19,392 nucleotides of DNA from VRUE01 sp035605155 (lineage in GTDB: Bacteria; Actinomycetota; Thermoleophilia; Solirubrobacterales; 70-9), in the NCBI GenBank assembly GCA_035605155.1, contig DATNHC010000141.1, positions 1 to 19,392 on the forward strand. Direction: 5' to 3'. The position numbers and the translations under genes were made by a program. Of the stretch, positions 13,994 through 19,392 are shown piece by piece. The notes under the pieces are model-generated. The model had not been told where the DNA came from. It saw only the letters and a list, made by a program, of their open reading frames with translations, and made no database searches. How positions within the stretch are numbered: the stretch's first letter is position 1; each line of letters starts with the position of its first letter.

Positions 13994-14791
13994 ATGAACC
14001 GAGACGAGAAGCAAGCCACAATCGAGGAGATCGCCGCCCAGATCGAGGCGGCCGAGGCGATCTTCGCGGTCGACTACCGGGGCATCAGCGTGCCGCAGGC
14101 GGCCGAGCTGCGCGGCAAGCTGCGCGAGGCGGATGCCAGCTTCCGCATCGTCAAGAACCGCCTGACGAAAATCGCCGCCGACAACGCCGGCGAGCAGCGC
14201 CTCGCCGAGCTGCTGCAGGGCCCGACGGCGCTTGCCTTCGTTCGCGGCGACACCGCTCAGGCGGCGAAGGCGATCTCGAGCTTCAACAAAGAGCACGACG
14301 TGCTCACCTTCAAGGGCGGCTTCATGGACGGGACCAGCCTCGACGAGGACGCCTTCAAGGCGATCTCGAGGCTGCCCGGGCGCGACGTGCTCAACGGTCA
14401 GCTGGCCGGCATCGTCGCCAGTCCCCTGACCGGCCTGGTCCGAGGCCTCGGCTCGATGATCCAAGGTCTCGCCCTACAGCTCGGCCAGATAGCCGAGAAG
14501 GGCCTCGTGACTGGCGAGGCTCCGGCGGAGTCCACGACGACTGAGGCGGAGGATGCTGCCGAGGGCGAGGTGGCTGACGATCCTGGCCAGCCGACAGCCG
14601 AGGCTGCTGCTGAGGCCGCTTCGGATGAGGACGCTGCCGGTGAAGACGCGTCTGCCGCGGGTGGCGACGCAGGGGGGACCAGCCCCGAGGAAGCTTCAGC
14701 TACCGCAGGGGCTGGTGGGTCCCCTGCGGCGACAGGACCCGCGGCCGATGAGGCTGACGGGGAGACTTCTAATGAGGAAGAGGAGGAGTAA
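13994..14791 (+). CDS. rplJ: 50S ribosomal protein L10 with long acidic C-terminal tail
   Basis: 265 residues against about 165-180 for the family. Residues 1-173 are ordinary L10: MNRDEKQATIEEI, IFAVDYRGISVPQAAELRGK, RIVKNRLTKIA, FKGGFMDGT, and the helix SMIQGLALQLGQIAEK that binds L7/L12 dimers. Residues 174-265 are a low-complexity tail of Ala, Glu, Asp, Gly, Ser and Thr ending EEEEE. The tail uses more T- and A-ending codons than the body (GCT, TCT, ACA), which fits relaxed constraint or later acquisition. L10 anchors the L7/L12 stalk. AGGTGA lies a few bases before the ATG. rplL starts at the base after the stop, and its ribosome site must lie within the Glu-rich end. Confidence 0.96.
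   Translation: MNRDEKQATIEEIAAQIEAAEAIFAVDYRGISVPQAAELRGKLREADASFRIVKNRLTKIAADNAGEQRLAELLQGPTALAFVRGDTAQAAKAISSFNKEHDVLTFKGGFMDGTSLDEDAFKAISRLPGRDVLNGQLAGIVASPLTGLVRGLGSMIQGLALQLGQIAEKGLVTGEAPAESTTTEAEDAAEGEVADDPGQPTAEAAAEAASDEDAAGEDASAAGGDAGGTSPEEASATAGAGGSPAATGPAADEADGETSNEEEEE
14703..14729 (+). promoter_or_regulatory. 9-bp perfect hairpin inside the rplJ tail
   Basis: CCGCAGGGG (14703-14711) pairs exactly with CCCCTGCGG (14721-14729) around a 9-nt loop, 63 nt before the rplL start. It could modulate ribosome flow or mRNA processing between rplJ and rplL, whose products are needed at unequal stoichiometry. Chance in GC-rich sequence is possible. Confidence 0.4.
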
Positions 14792-15187
14792 GTGGCAACC
14801 AAGACTTCGACAGAGAAATGGATCGAGGAGCTGAAGAGCATCTCCGTGCTCGAGCTCTCCGAGCGGATCAAAGCCCTGGAGGAGGAGTTCGGCGTATCCG
14901 CAACCGCGGTCGCTGCAGCCGCCCCGGCGGCAGCTGGTGCTCCGGCCGGCGATGGCGCCGGCGGCGAGGAGGAGGCATCCACGGTCGACGTGGTCCTCAC
15001 CGAGGTCGGCGGCCAGAAGGTGCCGGTGATCAAGGTCGTGCGCGCTGCCACCGGCCTGGGCCTGAAAGAGGCCAAGGCGATGGTCGACGAGGCGCCGAAG
15101 GCGATCAAGGAGGGGGTCGAACGCGAGGAAGCTGACAAGCTGAAGGCCGAGCTCGAGGAGGCCGGCGCCAGCGTCGAGCTCAAGTAA
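14792..15187 (+). CDS. rplL: 50S ribosomal protein L7/L12
   Basis: 131 residues from a GTG start directly abutting the rplJ stop; AGGAGGAG at the end of rplJ serves as its ribosome site. The N-terminal dimerisation helix (WIEELKSISVLELSERIKAL) is followed by an Ala/Gly/Pro hinge (about 45-62). The C-terminal factor-binding domain has VDVVLTEVGGQKVPVIKVVR, then GLGLKEAKAMVDEAPKAIKE and EEADKLKAELEEAGA. L7/L12 recruits translational GTPases. The protein is slightly longer than the usual 120-128 residues, mostly in the hinge. Confidence 0.98.
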   Translation: MATKTSTEKWIEELKSISVLELSERIKALEEEFGVSATAVAAAAPAAAGAPAGDGAGGEEEASTVDVVLTEVGGQKVPVIKVVRAATGLGLKEAKAMVDEAPKAIKEGVEREEADKLKAELEEAGASVELK

Positions 15188-15193
15188 GCACCG

Positions 15194-15238
15194 CCGGCCG
15201 CGCTTGGAACCCAGGCAGGGAGCCAAGTGCGCGGCCGG
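15194..15238 (+). terminator. Long hairpin between rplL and rpoB (attenuator or processing site)
   Basis: CCGGCCGCGCTTGG (15194-15207) pairs with CCAAG-TG-CGCGGCCGG (15223-15238), 14 bp with a 2-nt bulge and a 15-nt loop. A GTTATTTTTC stretch starts 13 nt later, too far for a textbook intrinsic terminator. In other bacteria this gap holds an attenuator or RNase III site that lowers rpoBC relative to rplJL; the same role is inferred. A weak TATCTA (15304-15309) upstream of rpoB could be a -10 box, but no good -35 was found. Confidence 0.55.
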
Positions 15239-15342
15239 GCGCCGCCGTATGTTATTTTTCGCGGTCGCGCGCCAGTTGTGTCCCCTGCCCGATATCTGCG
15301 CTGTATCTAACGTCCCTCTGACCGTCTGAGGAGTCGCCGACT

Positions 15343-18908
<3,566 letters not shown>

Positions 18909-18909
<1 letters not shown>

Positions 18910-19392
18910 TGATCGACATCAACAATTTCGACGCAATCGAGATCGGCCTCGCGTCGTCAAAGAAGATCCGCTCCTGGAGCTGGGGCGAGGTAACCAAGCC
19001 GGAGACGATCAACTACCGCACGCTGAAGCCCGAGAAAGACGGGCTCTTCTGTGAGCGCATCTTCGGTCCGACCAAGGACTGGGAGTGCTACTGCGGCAAG
19101 TACAAGCGGGTCCGCTACAAGGGCATCGTCTGCGAGCGCTGTGGGGTCGAGGTAACGCGCTCCAAGGTGCGCCGCGAGCGCATGGGCCACGTCGACCTGG
19201 CCGCGCCGGTCTCCCACATCTGGTTCTTCAAGGGCGTGCCGAGCCGTATCGGCTACCTGATCGACATGGCGCCGAAGGAGCTCGAGAAGGTCCTCTACTT
19301 TGCTGCGTCGATGATCACCTGGGTCGACGTCGAGGCCCGCGACAAGGATCTCGGCACGCTCGAGAAAGAGGTCAAGAAGGTCACCGACTCCT
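18909..19392 (+). CDS. rpoC: RNA polymerase beta' subunit (5' part, cut by window end)
   Basis: 161 codons are visible and the frame is open at the window edge. ATG overlaps the rpoB TGA (ATGA), coupling synthesis of the two large subunits. The start reads MIDINNFDAIEIGLASSKKI and RSWSWGEVTKPETINYRTLK, the conserved beta' N-terminus. The zinc-binding cysteines of the clamp are Cys60, Cys62, Cys75 and Cys78 (CYC...CERC). EVTRSKVRRERMGHVDLA and HIWFFKGVPSRIGYLIDM follow. It forms the clamp and active site with beta. Nothing unusual is seen in this part. Confidence 0.98.

Noticed and set aside
12731..14464. 577-codon minus-strand frame opposite rplK-rplA-rplJ
   Set aside because: Spans three certain ribosomal genes in antisense; no ribosome site and no domain.

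Overview
The window is very GC-rich and dense. It ends in the bacterial order rpmG-secE-nusG-rplK-rplA-rplJ-rplL-rpoB-rpoC. The upstream surface proteins (NHL-like propeller, Arg/Ala-rich helical segments, repeated two-cysteine modules) and the L33/NusG/RpoB sequences suggest a high-GC actinobacterium. From memory of that protein repertoire I infer class Thermoleophilia (Solirubrobacterales-like). The class is likely, the genus unknown.

Layout. (1) 1-6218, + strand: four exported-protein genes. They are the 3' part of a giant propeller/repeat protein, a secreted two-Cys protein, a secreted helical protein, and a paralogue of the second gene. A convergent S1-family serine protease (6237-7127, - strand) follows. 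(2) 7148-9219: an intact tRNA-Thr(GGT), then about 2 kb of small membrane/SHOCT/DUF6325-type genes. The segment closes with a perfect 31-bp copy of the tRNA 3' end, the footprint of site-specific integration, but it holds no integrase. One SHOCT gene in it has an in-frame TAG. (3) 9287-10429: an acyl-CoA dehydrogenase, then a tRNA with anticodon TTC whose D-loop carries an extra hairpin (10460-10555). (4) 10556-11418: gene debris: a tRNA T-arm-like scrap, a broken MNT nucleotidyltransferase, a frameshifted HEPN N-terminus and a GNAT C-terminal tail. (5) 11419-19392: the translation/secretion/transcription operon, with RNA hairpins between secE and nusG, inside the 3' end of rplJ, and between rplL and rpoB, plus an L10-leader-like element before rplJ.

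How the genes work together. Region 5 is housekeeping: ribosome assembly (L33, L11, L1, L10, L7/L12), the Sec translocon (SecE), elongation/termination control (NusG) and RNA polymerase. L10 and SecE carry long low-complexity charged extensions. Regions 1-4 are accessory. The exported proteins of region 1 appear to share one two-cysteine module, present four times in the giant protein and once in each small paralogue. This may be an uncharacterised lineage-specific cell-surface system. The most unusual single items are the hairpin-bearing tRNA, the integrase-less tRNA-Thr element, and the two-Cys module family.
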